Shown: positions 8,791-17,991 of the stretch, piece after piece
Numbering within the stretch: the stretch's first letter is position 1
Layout of the letters: every line of letters starts with the position of its first letter
Source of the DNA: an uncultured Alphaproteobacteria bacterium
Lineage (GTDB): Bacteria; Pseudomonadota; Alphaproteobacteria; GCA-2731375
DNA length: 64,000 nt
Direction: 5' to 3'
Assembly (NCBI GenBank): GCA_951812805.1
Contig: CATOSZ010000003.1
Span: 512,557 to 576,556, forward strand
The notes under the pieces: model-generated
Told to the model about the DNA's origin: nothing
Databases searched by the model: none
The model's input: the letters and a program-made list of their open reading frames with translations, nothing else
Position numbers and translations under genes: made by a program

Positions 8791-9867
8791 ATGACCGACG
8801 AGCTGCTGTCAAAGGTCGAAGCGCGCCTTGCGAACTGTTACGCAGGCCCGGAGTGTGACTGGCGTCGCTTTTACGAACCGCGACGGCAGATGCTGAACTT
8901 CGCGACCCGCTATCATCTGGTCTATCCGGCCCTCGCCTATTATCTTGCGCTGGCGCAGGGCGAAGGGGACAGGGCGCGCATCCGCGCGCGCCTCGACACC
9001 ATGTACCGAGGGTTACTCGACGCGCGATGCTGGAATTACTGGCATGTGGAACTCGAAGAGGAAACCTGGCCCCTCAAAGAGCGCAATTTGACCTACGCCG
9101 GCCGGCTGGCGACATTCATCGGTCTCTATGTCGACGCCTTCGGCGAACCGCCCGCCCCACATATCGTCCTGGACGGCCGGCAGACGACCTACGGCGAGCT
9201 GTCGCATGCCCTCTGGCGGCAGATGCAGGCTTCGCCCAACTGCGGTGTCAGCTGCTACCATCATCAGTCGATGGTGATGTGCAACGCGCATATGCTGATC
9301 AATAACCTGCTGCACGACCGGCTCTATGGCACCGACTATGCCGCCGCCAATGCCGCATGGCTGGACATCGTCGAACAGCATCTGGTTCGCGACGCCGAAG
9401 AGGGGCCGATTTTCTTCTACGGCACCCAGCCCGACAGTTTTCTGCCCATGGCGCGAAGCCGGGCCGTCGGCGCCGACTTCTGGGCACTTTTCTTGATGAG
9501 TGCGGTTCTACCCGATAGGGTCGCCGAATGGTTCGATCAAGCGCAACGCAACATGGTGCACGTAGCAGAAGGTACCTATGTCGAGGTCGCGGCGTGGGAG
9601 CGCGAGGAGGAATTCTCGTCGAATGAACTGGCAACGGCCTGGGCCTTTTGTCTCGCGGGCGAACTCGGCCAGTCGACGCTGTTCGGCCGGTTGGGCCGCT
9701 ATCTCGAGGCGGGCGCACGCGACGGCTTCGAGGTCGATCCCTTTTTGTCGGGGCTTTATCTGCTGGGGCGGCGGCTGCGGCCTGGCGCATTCCAGCGTCT
9801 GATCCGCGGCGAGGAGCGGGACTCGTGGCGCGCGGCATACCCCGTGAAACCAGGGCGAGAATCCTGA
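8791..9867 (+). CDS. Linalool dehydratase/isomerase-like protein
   Basis: The protein is 358 aa with no signal peptide. Residues 140-200 match the core of Castellaniella linalool dehydratase-isomerase as I remember it: a Cys-x8-Cys-Asn pair (Cys155, Cys164) followed by DRLYGTDYAAANAAWLD. In the characterised enzyme the equivalent Cys171/Cys180 pair is catalytic. An upstream block, WNYWHVELEEETWPLKERN, then YAGRL...GLY, also aligns, but the catalytic His of the family (KGHL) is Arg105 here. The fold expected is an alpha-barrel that dehydrates or isomerises tertiary/allylic alcohols. The altered residue suggests another substrate or reaction. The gene sits directly downstream of the palindromic promoter and overlaps the TetR start, so it is the likely regulated target. 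Assignment is from remembered family sequence, not a search. Confidence 0.7.
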   Translation: MTDELLSKVEARLANCYAGPECDWRRFYEPRRQMLNFATRYHLVYPALAYYLALAQGEGDRARIRARLDTMYRGLLDARCWNYWHVELEEETWPLKERNLTYAGRLATFIGLYVDAFGEPPAPHIVLDGRQTTYGELSHALWRQMQASPNCGVSCYHHQSMVMCNAHMLINNLLHDRLYGTDYAAANAAWLDIVEQHLVRDAEEGPIFFYGTQPDSFLPMARSRAVGADFWALFLMSAVLPDRVAEWFDQAQRNMVHVAEGTYVEVAAWEREEEFSSNELATAWAFCLAGELGQSTLFGRLGRYLEAGARDGFEVDPFLSGLYLLGRRLRPGAFQRLIRGEERDSWRAAYPVKPGRES

Positions 9868-10031
9868 GTGCGGCGACAAGGCTGTTCTACGCGCATGGCA
9901 TCCGCGCCATCGGCGTCGAAGCGATCGCCGTCGAGGCGAGCGTCACCAAGCGCACTCTCTACAAACACTTCGAGAGCAAGAACGTCCTGATCGCCGCGTA
10001 TCTTGAGTAACAGGGGCAAAACCCCGGGCGG

Positions 10032-11630
10032 TCAAGCCATTTCGATGCAGCGTTGTCTGACGAGGATCGGCAGTGGGGGCACGGGTGGGGCGCCGGGGAC
10101 CTTGAGGCGGTCGCCGAGATAATCCCAGAAGGAGAGGCCAAGTTTCTGGCAGGTCTTGTAGAGGCCGAGGAATGTGTCTCGGGCCTGCTTGCCGTCCTCG
10201 GAGCGTGTGCCGCCGGAGAATTTTCGCCTTGTGACCATGGCGCGGATGTCGCGTTCCGCGCCGTTGGTGTTGAGCGGGACCTCCGGGCGGTCGAGGACGA
10301 CGAGCAGTTCGTCGCGGTTGGCATGCAGGCGAGCCAGGAGCCGGTCGAGGCGGAGGAATCCGGTCTTGGTCGCGAAGAGCGCATCGAAGCGGCATGCCAG
10401 GTGGGCCCGCCGTCCTGGCGCCGGCCTTTCGCGATAGGCTTTGAGATCGGCGTAGAGTTGCCAGAGCCGTGCCTGGATGTGTTCCTTCTCGCGCCGCTGG
10501 CTCCGGGAGAAGGTCATCAGCTTGTGGATCAAGCGCTCCGCATGGACCCAGCAGAGCGCGTGGCGGCCGACGTTGAACTGGCCAGCATCGTCACTCAGGA
10601 CGACGCAGGCGCCCGCGGCCGTGCCCCTGAGCAGGCCGTGCGCGGCGATGGCGCCCCACAGCGCCCCCTCGGTGGCGGTCCGCGCGGCCCCGCGCCCGTC
10701 CCCGTGCCCGGTGATGGCGAGCCGCCCCAGGTGGGCCAGCCAGGCATCTTCGTTGGTGAAGCGCCGCGGGCAGCCCTCGGCCAGACGGGCGATCACCGAT
10801 GCGGCCAGGTCGCGCTCGGCCATGTAGGCGAAGGCGGCGGCATTGAGCACATAGTCCGCGTGGCCGGCCCGCAGCCGTTCCAGGAAGTTCAAGCGGCTCT
10901 TGGAAAACGTCGTGGCGAACCAAGCGAAGGCGTCGTTGCCGATCCCGCTCGTCACCCCGTTGCGGTTGGCGTGGCGGGCGCCGGTATCGTCGACGCTGAT
11001 CCAGGGCGCCGTCTCCAGGCCGGCGCGCAGCACCGCCTCGCCCTCGGCGACGAAGCCGTCATGGCCCTCGTTCAACAACCGCACCACCTGGCGCTTGGAG
11101 ATCTTGATGCCGAGGTCGTCCAAGAGCCGCGCCAAGCGCTCCGCGCTGGTCTGGCCGCCATGATAGAGCGCCAGCACGAAACGCCTGAGCGCCGGGCCGA
11201 AGTGGCCGCGCGTCCCCGCCGGCAGCGGCGCCACGATCGTGGCCCCCTCGGGCGTCAGCCAGCGCTCGCGGCGTAACAGGACAGTGTTCGGCCGGCAGAG
11301 CAGGTCCTGAACCAGATAGTCTTCATAGCCCTTGAAGCGCGAGCCCGCCGGCACGGCGGCCCGGACGATCCGCCTCTCGTCGATGGGAACCCGGCCCTTC
11401 TTGGCCCGCCGTCCCGCCTTCCGCCCCGTCCGGCCCCGGGATACGGCCTGCTTGTCCATGCCGCTCGGCTTGATATCCGGTGGCCCGGAAAGGCCTTTGA
11501 GACGGCGGATCTCTTCGCGCAATGTCGCGTTCTCGGCACGCAGGGCCGCCTGCTCCTCAAGCAGCGTCAGAACCAGCGCCTTCAGGGCGGCGACATCAAG
11601 ATCGTCGAGATCCGGAAGCGATTCGGCCAT
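10032..11630 (-). CDS. IS66-family transposase (TnpC), copy 2
   Basis: The translation is identical to the 532-aa copy 1 transposase, with the same DDE motif regions. The coding sequence is complete, but its promoter region is now separated from the element's outer end by two nested insertions, so expression and end recognition may be altered. Confidence 0.95.
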   Translation of the reverse strand: MAESLPDLDDLDVAALKALVLTLLEEQAALRAENATLREEIRRLKGLSGPPDIKPSGMDKQAVSRGRTGRKAGRRAKKGRVPIDERRIVRAAVPAGSRFKGYEDYLVQDLLCRPNTVLLRRERWLTPEGATIVAPLPAGTRGHFGPALRRFVLALYHGGQTSAERLARLLDDLGIKISKRQVVRLLNEGHDGFVAEGEAVLRAGLETAPWISVDDTGARHANRNGVTSGIGNDAFAWFATTFSKSRLNFLERLRAGHADYVLNAAAFAYMAERDLAASVIARLAEGCPRRFTNEDAWLAHLGRLAITGHGDGRGAARTATEGALWGAIAAHGLLRGTAAGACVVLSDDAGQFNVGRHALCWVHAERLIHKLMTFSRSQRREKEHIQARLWQLYADLKAYRERPAPGRRAHLACRFDALFATKTGFLRLDRLLARLHANRDELLVVLDRPEVPLNTNGAERDIRAMVTRRKFSGGTRSEDGKQARDTFLGLYKTCQKLGLSFWDYLGDRLKVPGAPPVPPLPILVRQRCIEMA

Positions 11631-11684
11631 GACGGGATCGAATCACAGACCTCCCGCCGCGAACATCGATATCTGGTCACTTGA

Positions 11685-12893
11685 CAGGGGAATCGCATTT
11701 GGAATTGCCTTGACGTGCGTGTTTGATCTTGAGGTATTGGCGCGAATCGATTCTACCCGGTCTTTTCACGGGTGGAGGTTGCGATGGAAGGCTTTCTGGA
11801 GTGCTTTGAGGGTCTCGAGGATCCGCGGACTGGCAATGCCGGGCGTCACGATCTGCTGGAGATCTTGACGATCGCCCTGTGCACGGTCCTCTCGGGCGGT
11901 CAGACGGCGGTCGACATGGCGATCTTCGCGCGTGAAAAGGAGGCGTTCCTGCGGGAATTTCTCGTACTCGAACATGGCGTGCCGAGCCACGACACCTTCA
12001 GCCGGGTGTTCCGGTTGCTGGATCCGGAGGCGTTCGGCGCCTGCTTCCAGCGCTTCATGGCGCGCTTTTCCGAGACCTGCCAAGGGGTCATTGCGATCGA
12101 CGGCAAGGTGGTGCGGCGATCCTACGACAAGGCGAGCGGCACGTCGGCGCTGCATATGGTCTCGGCCTGGGGCTGTGATCAGCGGCTGGTGTTGGGGCAA
12201 GTCGCCACCGACGCCAAGTCCAACGAGATCACCGCCGTGCCGAAGCTGTTGAAACTATTGAGCCTCGAGGGGACGATCGTGACCGTGGACGCCCTCAATT
12301 GCCAGCGCGCCATCGCCAGCCAGATTATCGAGCAGGGGGGTGACTACGCCCTGGCGTTGAAGGGCAATCAAGGCACGCTGCATGACGACGTGAGAACCTT
12401 CCTCGACGATCCGAAAGCCGAAGCGACCACCACCGACACCACGGTCGATGGCGATCATGGCCGCATCGAGACCCGTGCCGCTCTCGTCTCCAGCCACGTC
12501 GAGTGGCTGCAAGAGCGCCATCATTGGCCGGGCCTGAAGGCGGTCGCCAAAGTCACCCGGACCCGCGAGTGCGCGGAGAAGACGTCGAGCGAAACCGCCT
12601 ACTACCTGCTCAGCCAGCCGCTCGACGCCGAGCGCTTCAATCCCGTTGCCCGGGCGCACTGGGGGGTCGAAAACCGCCTGCACTGGTGCCTCGATGTCCA
12701 AATGAACGAAGACCAAGACAGAACCCGCAAGGACAATGGACCGCACAATCTCGCCGTCCTGCGCCACATGGCGCTCAATGTCATGCGAAAGGATCCACGA
12801 AAAGACTCGCTGCGCGCCAAGTTCAAAATCGCCGCTTGGAACAACGACTATCTCCTGTCACTCCTCGGCAAATTCTGAAATGCGATTGCCCTG
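11685..12893 (+). mobile_element. ISAs1-family element nested in IS66 copy 2
   Basis: The element is 1209 bp. Terminal inverted repeats are CAGGGGAATCGCATTT at the left and CAGGGCAATCGCATTT read inward from the right. It is flanked by a perfect 10-bp duplication GGTCACTTGA (11675-11684, 12894-12903), which is present once at the same place in IS66 copies 1 and 3. Those copies therefore act as empty-site controls. Confidence 0.95.
11784..12878 (+). CDS. ISAs1-family transposase
   Basis: The protein is 364 aa from ATG 11784, chosen because GGAGG lies 5 nt upstream; an in-frame GTG at 11772 would add four residues. The N-terminal DDE_Tnp_1-associated domain (LEDPRTGNAGRHDLLEILTI) precedes a catalytic core with Asp in VIAIDGKVVRRS and IVTVDALNCQ and Glu in HWGVENRLHWCLDV. 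The C-terminus is intact. Length and motifs are standard for the family. Confidence 0.93.
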   Translation: MEGFLECFEGLEDPRTGNAGRHDLLEILTIALCTVLSGGQTAVDMAIFAREKEAFLREFLVLEHGVPSHDTFSRVFRLLDPEAFGACFQRFMARFSETCQGVIAIDGKVVRRSYDKASGTSALHMVSAWGCDQRLVLGQVATDAKSNEITAVPKLLKLLSLEGTIVTVDALNCQRAIASQIIEQGGDYALALKGNQGTLHDDVRTFLDDPKAEATTTDTTVDGDHGRIETRAALVSSHVEWLQERHHWPGLKAVAKVTRTRECAEKTSSETAYYLLSQPLDAERFNPVARAHWGVENRLHWCLDVQMNEDQDRTRKDNGPHNLAVLRHMALNVMRKDPRKDSLRAKFKIAAWNNDYLLSLLGKF

Positions 12894-12939
12894 GGTCACT
12901 TGACGCGGAAGCCTCACAAGATGTGGCCGTTGAGACTCA

Positions 12940-14107
12940 TACCAATCGACAATGATCAGAACCCGATGGCCCATGATCTTCGTCCGATGGATTTGATTCT
13001 GTCCGGCTGTGCGATGAGGTTGTTCCAGGCCTTGCAGCAATGATCGGTGATGTCGTCCTGGTCTTCGAAGACGATGTCGGAGAGCCAGTTGTTTCGGATG
13101 TACTGCCAGACGTTCTCGGCAGGATTGAGTTCGGGCGATCTCGGCGGCAGCGGCAGGAGGGTTATGTTGGCCGGGACGTCGAGCCGTTTCGTGGTGTGCC
13201 AGCCGGCCCGGTCGAGCAGCATCAAGGCATGGGCTCCGGGTTGAACCTGGACGGAGATTTCCTCCAGATGCTGCTGCATGGCGGCGGTGTTGCAGCGTTG
13301 CTGGACGATGGCGGCGCCGGTGCCGCGCTCGGGGCAGATGGCGCCGAAGATATAGGCCGACTTGGTGCGCTGATCGTGCGGGGTGCGTGGCCGTGTGCCG
13401 CGCCGGGCCCAGCGCCGGGCATGCTTGTTCTTCTGTCCGACGCGGGTTTCATCCTGCCACCAGATCTCTATCCCGGTGCCGTCGGGGAGTGCTTTGCGAG
13501 CCCGCGCGACCAGCTCGGGGAATTTTTTTTGAAGTCCTCGATCACCCCCGGCTCCTGGGCGTGATGGCGCGGCCGCATCGTCATCCTGGCGAAGCCCATC
13601 GCCTTCAGCTCCCGGCTCACCGTCCGCTGGTCGAGCGTGATCGCGAAGCTCTCGCCGATCCAGTCGACCAGATCCGCTAGCCGCCAGCGCATGACGCCGT
13701 CGCGCGCCGGATCCGGTCCCGCTTCCACCCGGGCCGCCAAGGCGTCCCGTTGCGCCGGGTCCAGTTTCTTCGCCGCGCCCGGCGCCTTGCGGTCGATCAG
13801 GCCGGCCGGGCCCTCCGCGTTGAAACGCAGCACCCAGTCACGGATCACCTGAAGGCCGACGTCCCCCGTCCGCGCGGCCTCCGTCCGACTCCCGCCCTCG
13901 TAGATCACAGCAAGCGAAAGCAAGCGCCGGATCTGTTTAGCATCCCTCGATCCCTTGGCCAGACGTCGCAACGCCGCCGCATCGAAATCCTCGCGCAAGG
14001 CAATACCCCGACCCATGGTGATCCCCCTCTTCCGAATCACCACAATTGAGTCAGAAATCAGCCAGCAAGGGAATCCAACCGCGAGTTGACATCAATGTCG
14101 ACTGGTA
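12940..14107 (-). mobile_element. IS630-type element nested in IS66 copy 2
   Basis: The element is 1168 bp with terminal inverted repeats TACCAATCGACA at the left and TACCAGTCGACA read inward from the right. Comparing with the empty site in IS66 copies 1 and 3 (GAGACTCACCCCTATA) shows that TCA is duplicated (12937-12939, 14108-14110). IS630 elements normally duplicate TA, and here a TA lies just inside each end. The transposase is encoded in two overlapping frames. Confidence 0.85.
12956..14016 (-). CDS. IS630-family transposase in two frames (probable -1 frameshift)
   Basis: The first frame starts at ATG 14016 (AGGGG site 8 nt upstream) and holds the helix-turn-helix N-terminal domain (EGGSRTEAARTGDVGLQVIR, then RTVSRELKAMGFARM), running to a stop at 13468. 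At a run of eight A on the coding strand (13523-13530 on the plus strand) the homologous reading continues in the -1 frame: EIWWQDETRVGQKN, then LLLDRAGWHTTKRL and PPRSPELNPAENVWQYI, ending at 12956. These hold the DDE residues. A -1 slip on the A8 run gives a full transposase of normal IS630 length. Either programmed slippage or a single-base deletion would explain it. Confidence 0.8.
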
Positions 14108-14599
14108 TCACCCCTATACCCAGGCCAGATCCCCCCGTCCCCAGGCCCGGCCTTTTGCCCCGGTTACTATCTTGAGAGCCGGAACGAACCGGTACTGGCG
14201 GCGTTGATCGGATCCTTGACCGACGACGACGGCGGGATCGAAACCCGGGTGGCGCGGCTGTTCTCGGACATCGGCGAACGGTCCGCTAGTCCCGACTGGC
14301 ACGGCTGCCCCTTTGCACGCGCCGTATCGGAGTTTCGCACTGCCGATGATCTAGGAATTGCCAGGCTGGCCATCGACCATAAGCGGCAGTTCGAGGACTG
14401 GCTCACCGACCATCTCGCCGCCAGCGGCGTCGCTCGACCGGGCCATGTTGCAAGACAGCTCGTCGTCCTGGTCGACGGCTGTATCCTCCATCTCCTGATC
14501 CATCGCGATTCCGCCTACGCAAAGGCGGCAGGCGAGGCCGCCGTCCAGCTGCTCCGCCAGGGCTTGGCCGACGATCCGGCGCGCCTCGAGGGCCAATGA

Positions 14600-14742
14600 T
14601 CGTCGAGGCCGCCCCGACGCACGATCGAACGTGACGACGCGACGACGATCAAGGGCCGACACACCAACCGAAACCGAGCCACAGGTGGGGTGTTCAAGGG
14701 AAGCTTGCCCGTCACGTTGGTATAGGTGGTCGCGCTGTCGAC
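14600..14742. other. Intergenic gap between TetR remnant and PDZ protein
   Basis: This 143-bp stretch lies between two convergent genes. It is GC-rich and no convincing terminator, promoter or small ORF is visible. Confidence 0.5.
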
Positions 14743-15771
14743 CTAATAGCTCTGCTTCAGCTTCAGGTAGGCGCGCCGGTCGGCGGAGGGGACGACGACC
14801 TCCACCGGCTCACCGCCGCGGCTGACCAGCAGCGGGATCTCGGTGCCGGCCGGGCCGAGCGACCAGATCCGGCGCAGCATGTCCGCCATATCGGCCACCG
14901 GCCGGCCGGCGACGCCGATGACGACGTCGCCGGGCTGCACGCCGGCGCCGCGCGCCGGGCCCTCGGGCGAGACGCGGGTGACCAGGATGCGGCCCATCGA
15001 CTCGGCCGTGAACATGCCGAGCCAGGGTGCCGCCGGGCCGCTTTCCCGGCCCTCGGTGATGAGGTCGGCCAGGATCGGCTTCAACAGGTCGATCGGCACG
15101 AACATGTTGCCGGCGATCGGCTCGGCGCCGGGCCGCGCGTCCGGCACCAGCAGGGAGCCGATGCCGACCAGCCGGCCCTTGGTGTCGACCAGGGCGGCAC
15201 CGGCCCAGTCGCGATAGGGCGGCGCGGTGAAGATCGCGCGATCCAGCAGATATTCCCAGTATCCGGCGAAGGTCCGGCGCGAGACGACGAAGACGCCCTG
15301 CGCGGCGACGGGTCCGCCGTGGCCGAGCGCCAGCACCGGTTCCGCCTCGCCGAGCGCCGCGGCATCGCCGAGACGCATCGGCGCGGCCTCGAGGTTGCCC
15401 TCGGCACGCAGCAGGCCGAAGCCGCTGGCCCCGTGATAGGCCAGCACGCGCGCCGGCACCCGGTTGCCGGCGCCGTCGATCACCTGGACGCCGCTCGCCT
15501 CCAGGATCAGATAGCCGATGGTCAGGATCAGGCCGTTGTCGTCGATCACCACGCCGTGCCCGGTCCGCTTACGGCCGAGCGCGCGGGCGGTACGGGCCTC
15601 CGCTGGGATTTCGGCCTCGACGGCGACCAGGGCGGAGAACGCCCGGGCGAGATCGATCTTCGCCGCCGCGTCGTCTTCGGTGGCGGTGGCGGGACAGGGC
15701 AGGATCAGGAGAAGGGCGAGCGGGAGCCAGCGCCAGGGAAACCGGTTACGCTGATGAAGCGTTGCTCGCAT
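14743..15771 (-). CDS. HtrA/DegP-like periplasmic protein with PDZ domain, catalytic triad lost
   Basis: The protein is 342 aa. An N-terminal signal peptide (LPLALLLILPCPATATED) is followed by a trypsin-like domain (about 60-230) and a PDZ domain (about 245-330; VSPEGPARGAGVQPGDVVIGV). The fold blocks align with S1C proteases but the catalytic residues do not. The His segment (normally TNNHV) reads LTIGYLI, the Asp segment reads YHGASGFGLLRA, and the nucleophile loop GNSGGPL reads DWAGAALVD. It is therefore probably a non-proteolytic PDZ scaffold, chaperone or substrate-binding protein in the periplasm. It is the minus-strand neighbour downstream of the disrupted adenylate cyclase. Confidence 0.75.
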   Translation of the reverse strand: MRATLHQRNRFPWRWLPLALLLILPCPATATEDDAAAKIDLARAFSALVAVEAEIPAEARTARALGRKRTGHGVVIDDNGLILTIGYLILEASGVQVIDGAGNRVPARVLAYHGASGFGLLRAEGNLEAAPMRLGDAAALGEAEPVLALGHGGPVAAQGVFVVSRRTFAGYWEYLLDRAIFTAPPYRDWAGAALVDTKGRLVGIGSLLVPDARPGAEPIAGNMFVPIDLLKPILADLITEGRESGPAAPWLGMFTAESMGRILVTRVSPEGPARGAGVQPGDVVIGVAGRPVADMADMLRRIWSLGPAGTEIPLLVSRGGEPVEVVVPSADRRAYLKLKQSY

Positions 15772-16420
15772 GCCATGACGTTAGACCCGCCAGCCGGTCC
15801 CGGCAAGGCACGATTGCGCGAGGATTATTTCGACGTGGCGACGAAGACCCCGTCCCAATCGGGGCCGGGCGGATCCGCCTCGTAGATGTCGATCCGCTCC
15901 TCATAAAGGTCGTACAGCAGCTCGAGCTCGGCGTCGTGGGCGCGGCAGCGGGCCAGCAATGCCCGCGCCTCGGCCCAATCCTGCGCCCGGTAGGCCGCCA
16001 GCATGGCGTCATGCTCCACCGTCAGGGCCTGGAAATCGGGATCGCGCGTCAATGGCTCGCGTCCCATCAGGCCAAAGACCCGGACCGCCTCGACCTTGCC
16101 CTTGACCGCGATCAGGTCCAGCTCCAGCACGGCGTATTCCGGCGCCGACAGGTGGGTGTCCTCGCCGATCACCGTGCCGACGCCATAGGTCTTCGACTGG
16201 CCTTCCAGGCGCGAGGCGGTGTTCACCGAATCGCCCAGCACCGAATAGTGCGCGTTTCGGAAAGTCCCGGACACCGATTACGGAAAGTCCTGGCCAGAGA
16301 TTTCAGTAAGTCGCGGCCAGTGATTCCGGAAAGTCCCGGACAGCATCACGGGGCGATCTGAGTTCAGCTTTCGGGTGCGCCGTCTCGGCGTCTACCTCTT
16401 GGCTTTTGCCGGGAGGGGAC

Positions 16421-17974
16421 ATGCCCAGACGGAAGCAGACGAGACGAACGACGGTGAGAGATGCACGAACGATCCTGCGGCTGACGCATGACCAAGGCCT
16501 CTCGGCGCGAGAGGTGGCGGAACGGCTGAAGGTCTCCAAGACGACAGTGTCGACCTATTTGCTGCGGGCCCGCGAGGTCGGCCTTACCGCCTGGCCGCTG
16601 CCGGCGGAATACGAGGACGACGCGGTCCTGCAAGAGACGCTGTTCCGCCGCATGGGCCGGCCCCCGCGCGACAGGTGCGAGCCGCACTGGCCGACGGTCG
16701 CGGCCGAGCTGAAGCGCAAGGGGGTGACGCTGACCCTGCTCTGGCAGGAATACCGCGCCTCACATCCCGATGGCTACGGCTACACCTGGTTCTGCGAAGC
16801 CTTCACGGCGTTCAAGCGGCGCACCGGCGCCACCTGGCGCAACCGCCACGAGGCCGGTGCGGTCATGCAGACCGATTATGCCGGCCAGACGGTGGACATC
16901 GTCGACCCCGAGACCGGCGAGGTGCACGACGCGCAGATCTTCGTCGCCGTGCTGGGCGCTTCCTCGCTCACCTTCGCCACCGCCAGCCTGACCCAGCGCC
17001 TGCCCGACTGGGTCGCCGGACAATGCCGGGCGCTCGCCTACTTCGGCGGCGTGCCCAAGAGCATCGTCTGCGATAACCTCAAGGCCGGCGTCGCCAAGCC
17101 GCTCTGGTTCGAGCCGACCCTCAACCCGACCTTCGCCGCGCTCGCCGAGCACTACGACACCACCGTCCTGCCGACCCGGGTCCGCAAGCCGCGCGACAAG
17201 GCCAAGGTCGAAGTCGCCGTCCAGGTCGTCGAGCGCTGGATCCTGGCAAGACTGCGCAATACGCGCTTCTTCTCCCTCGACCAGCTCAACCGGGCGATCC
17301 GCGACCTCCTCGAGGAGCTCAACGAGCGGCCCATGCGCAACCTTGGAAAGAGCCGGCGCCAGATGTTCGAGGCCATCGAGCGCGAGGCCCTGGCACCCCT
17401 GCCGACGACGCCCTTCGAATATGCCGAATGGAAGACCGCCAAGGTCCATTCCGACTATCACGTCGACGTCGAGCGCAGCTTCTACTCCGTGCCGCACGGC
17501 CTGATCGGCCGCAAGGTCCAAGTCCGGCTCACTCACCGCACGGTCGAGATCTTCCACAACCACAAGCGCGTCGCCAGCCATCTCCGCCGCTCACCGCATG
17601 GCGGCCATGCCACGATCCCGGCCCACATGCCCAAGGCGCACCAGCGCTATGCCGAGCGAACGCCACAAAGCCTGATCGACCAGGCCAGCCGCATCGGCCC
17701 CAACGCCGCCCTCCTGGTCGAGCGGATGATCCGCGATCGGCCCCATCCCGAGCAAGGCTATCGCAGCGCCATGGGCGTCTTGTCGCTCGCCCGCCGATAC
17801 GAACCGGAACGCGTCGAGGCCGCCTGCGCACGCGCGCTCACCATCAACACGACCAGCTACTCATCGCTCGCCGCCATCCTCAAGTCCGGCCTCGATCGCA
17901 CACGCCCCGAGCGCGAACCGCTTCTGCCGCTGCCGCCACACACCAACATCCGCGGCCCCGGCTACTACCGATAA
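16421..17974 (+). CDS. istA: IS21-family transposase IstA
   Basis: The protein is 517 aa from ATG 16421, chosen over an upstream in-frame TTG because GGGAGGGG lies just before it. The N-terminal HTH ([20 protein letters not shown]) binds the ends. The rve-type integrase core has Asp in [15 protein letters not shown] and [12 protein letters not shown] and a downstream acidic residue in the [18 protein letters not shown] segment. The C-terminal domain ([19 protein letters not shown]) is complete. It works with IstB, encoded 17 bp downstream. Confidence 0.95.
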   Translation: MPRRKQTRRTTVRDARTILRLTHDQGLSAREVAERLKVSKTTVSTYLLRAREVGLTAWPLPAEYEDDAVLQETLFRRMGRPPRDRCEPHWPTVAAELKRKGVTLTLLWQEYRASHPDGYGYTWFCEAFTAFKRRTGATWRNRHEAGAVMQTDYAGQTVDIVDPETGEVHDAQIFVAVLGASSLTFATASLTQRLPDWVAGQCRALAYFGGVPKSIVCDNLKAGVAKPLWFEPTLNPTFAALAEHYDTTVLPTRVRKPRDKAKVEVAVQVVERWILARLRNTRFFSLDQLNRAIRDLLEELNERPMRNLGKSRRQMFEAIEREALAPLPTTPFEYAEWKTAKVHSDYHVDVERSFYSVPHGLIGRKVQVRLTHRTVEIFHNHKRVASHLRRSPHGGHATIPAHMPKAHQRYAERTPQSLIDQASRIGPNAALLVERMIRDRPHPEQGYRSAMGVLSLARRYEPERVEAACARALTINTTSYSSLAAILKSGLDRTRPEREPLLPLPPHTNIRGPGYYR

Positions 17975-17991
17975 CCAGGAGAAGACACCTC

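Larger units (their letters stand above)
10007..14167 (-). mobile_element. IS66-family element, copy 2, carrying nested ISAs1 and IS630 elements
   Basis: The ends match copy 1 (GTAACAGGGG... and ...CCCCGGTTAC). The target duplication TATCTTGA (9999-10006, 14168-14175) is perfect. The transposase is intact. The non-coding part upstream of it has received two later insertions, ISAs1 at 11685-12893 and an IS630-type element at 12940-14107. This expands the element from 1771 bp to 4161 bp. Removing both and one copy of each duplication regenerates the sequence of copies 1 and 3 at both junctions. Confidence 0.95.
9825..14599 (+). pseudogene. TetR-family regulator split by IS66 copy 2
   Basis: The start GTG 9825 overlaps the end of the LDI-like gene and has a GAGGAG site 8 nt upstream. 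The N-terminal 60 residues form a typical TetR helix-turn-helix (RARILSAATRLFYAHGIRAI ... VTKRTLYKHFESKNVLIAAYL). The IS (10007-14167) interrupts after base 10006. Joining 10006 to 14176, with one 8-bp duplication removed, restores a 201-aa protein whose C-terminal ligand domain ends GLADDPARLEGQ. Only the DNA-binding domain is now made, so it probably no longer dimerises or represses. The palindrome upstream of the LDI-like gene is its likely operator. Confidence 0.88.

Noticed and set aside
4000-14167. Composite transposon bounded by IS66 copies 1 and 2
   Set aside because: Each copy has its own perfect 8-bp duplication and the outermost octamers differ (GTTCGTTT and TATCTTGA), so the copies inserted independently.
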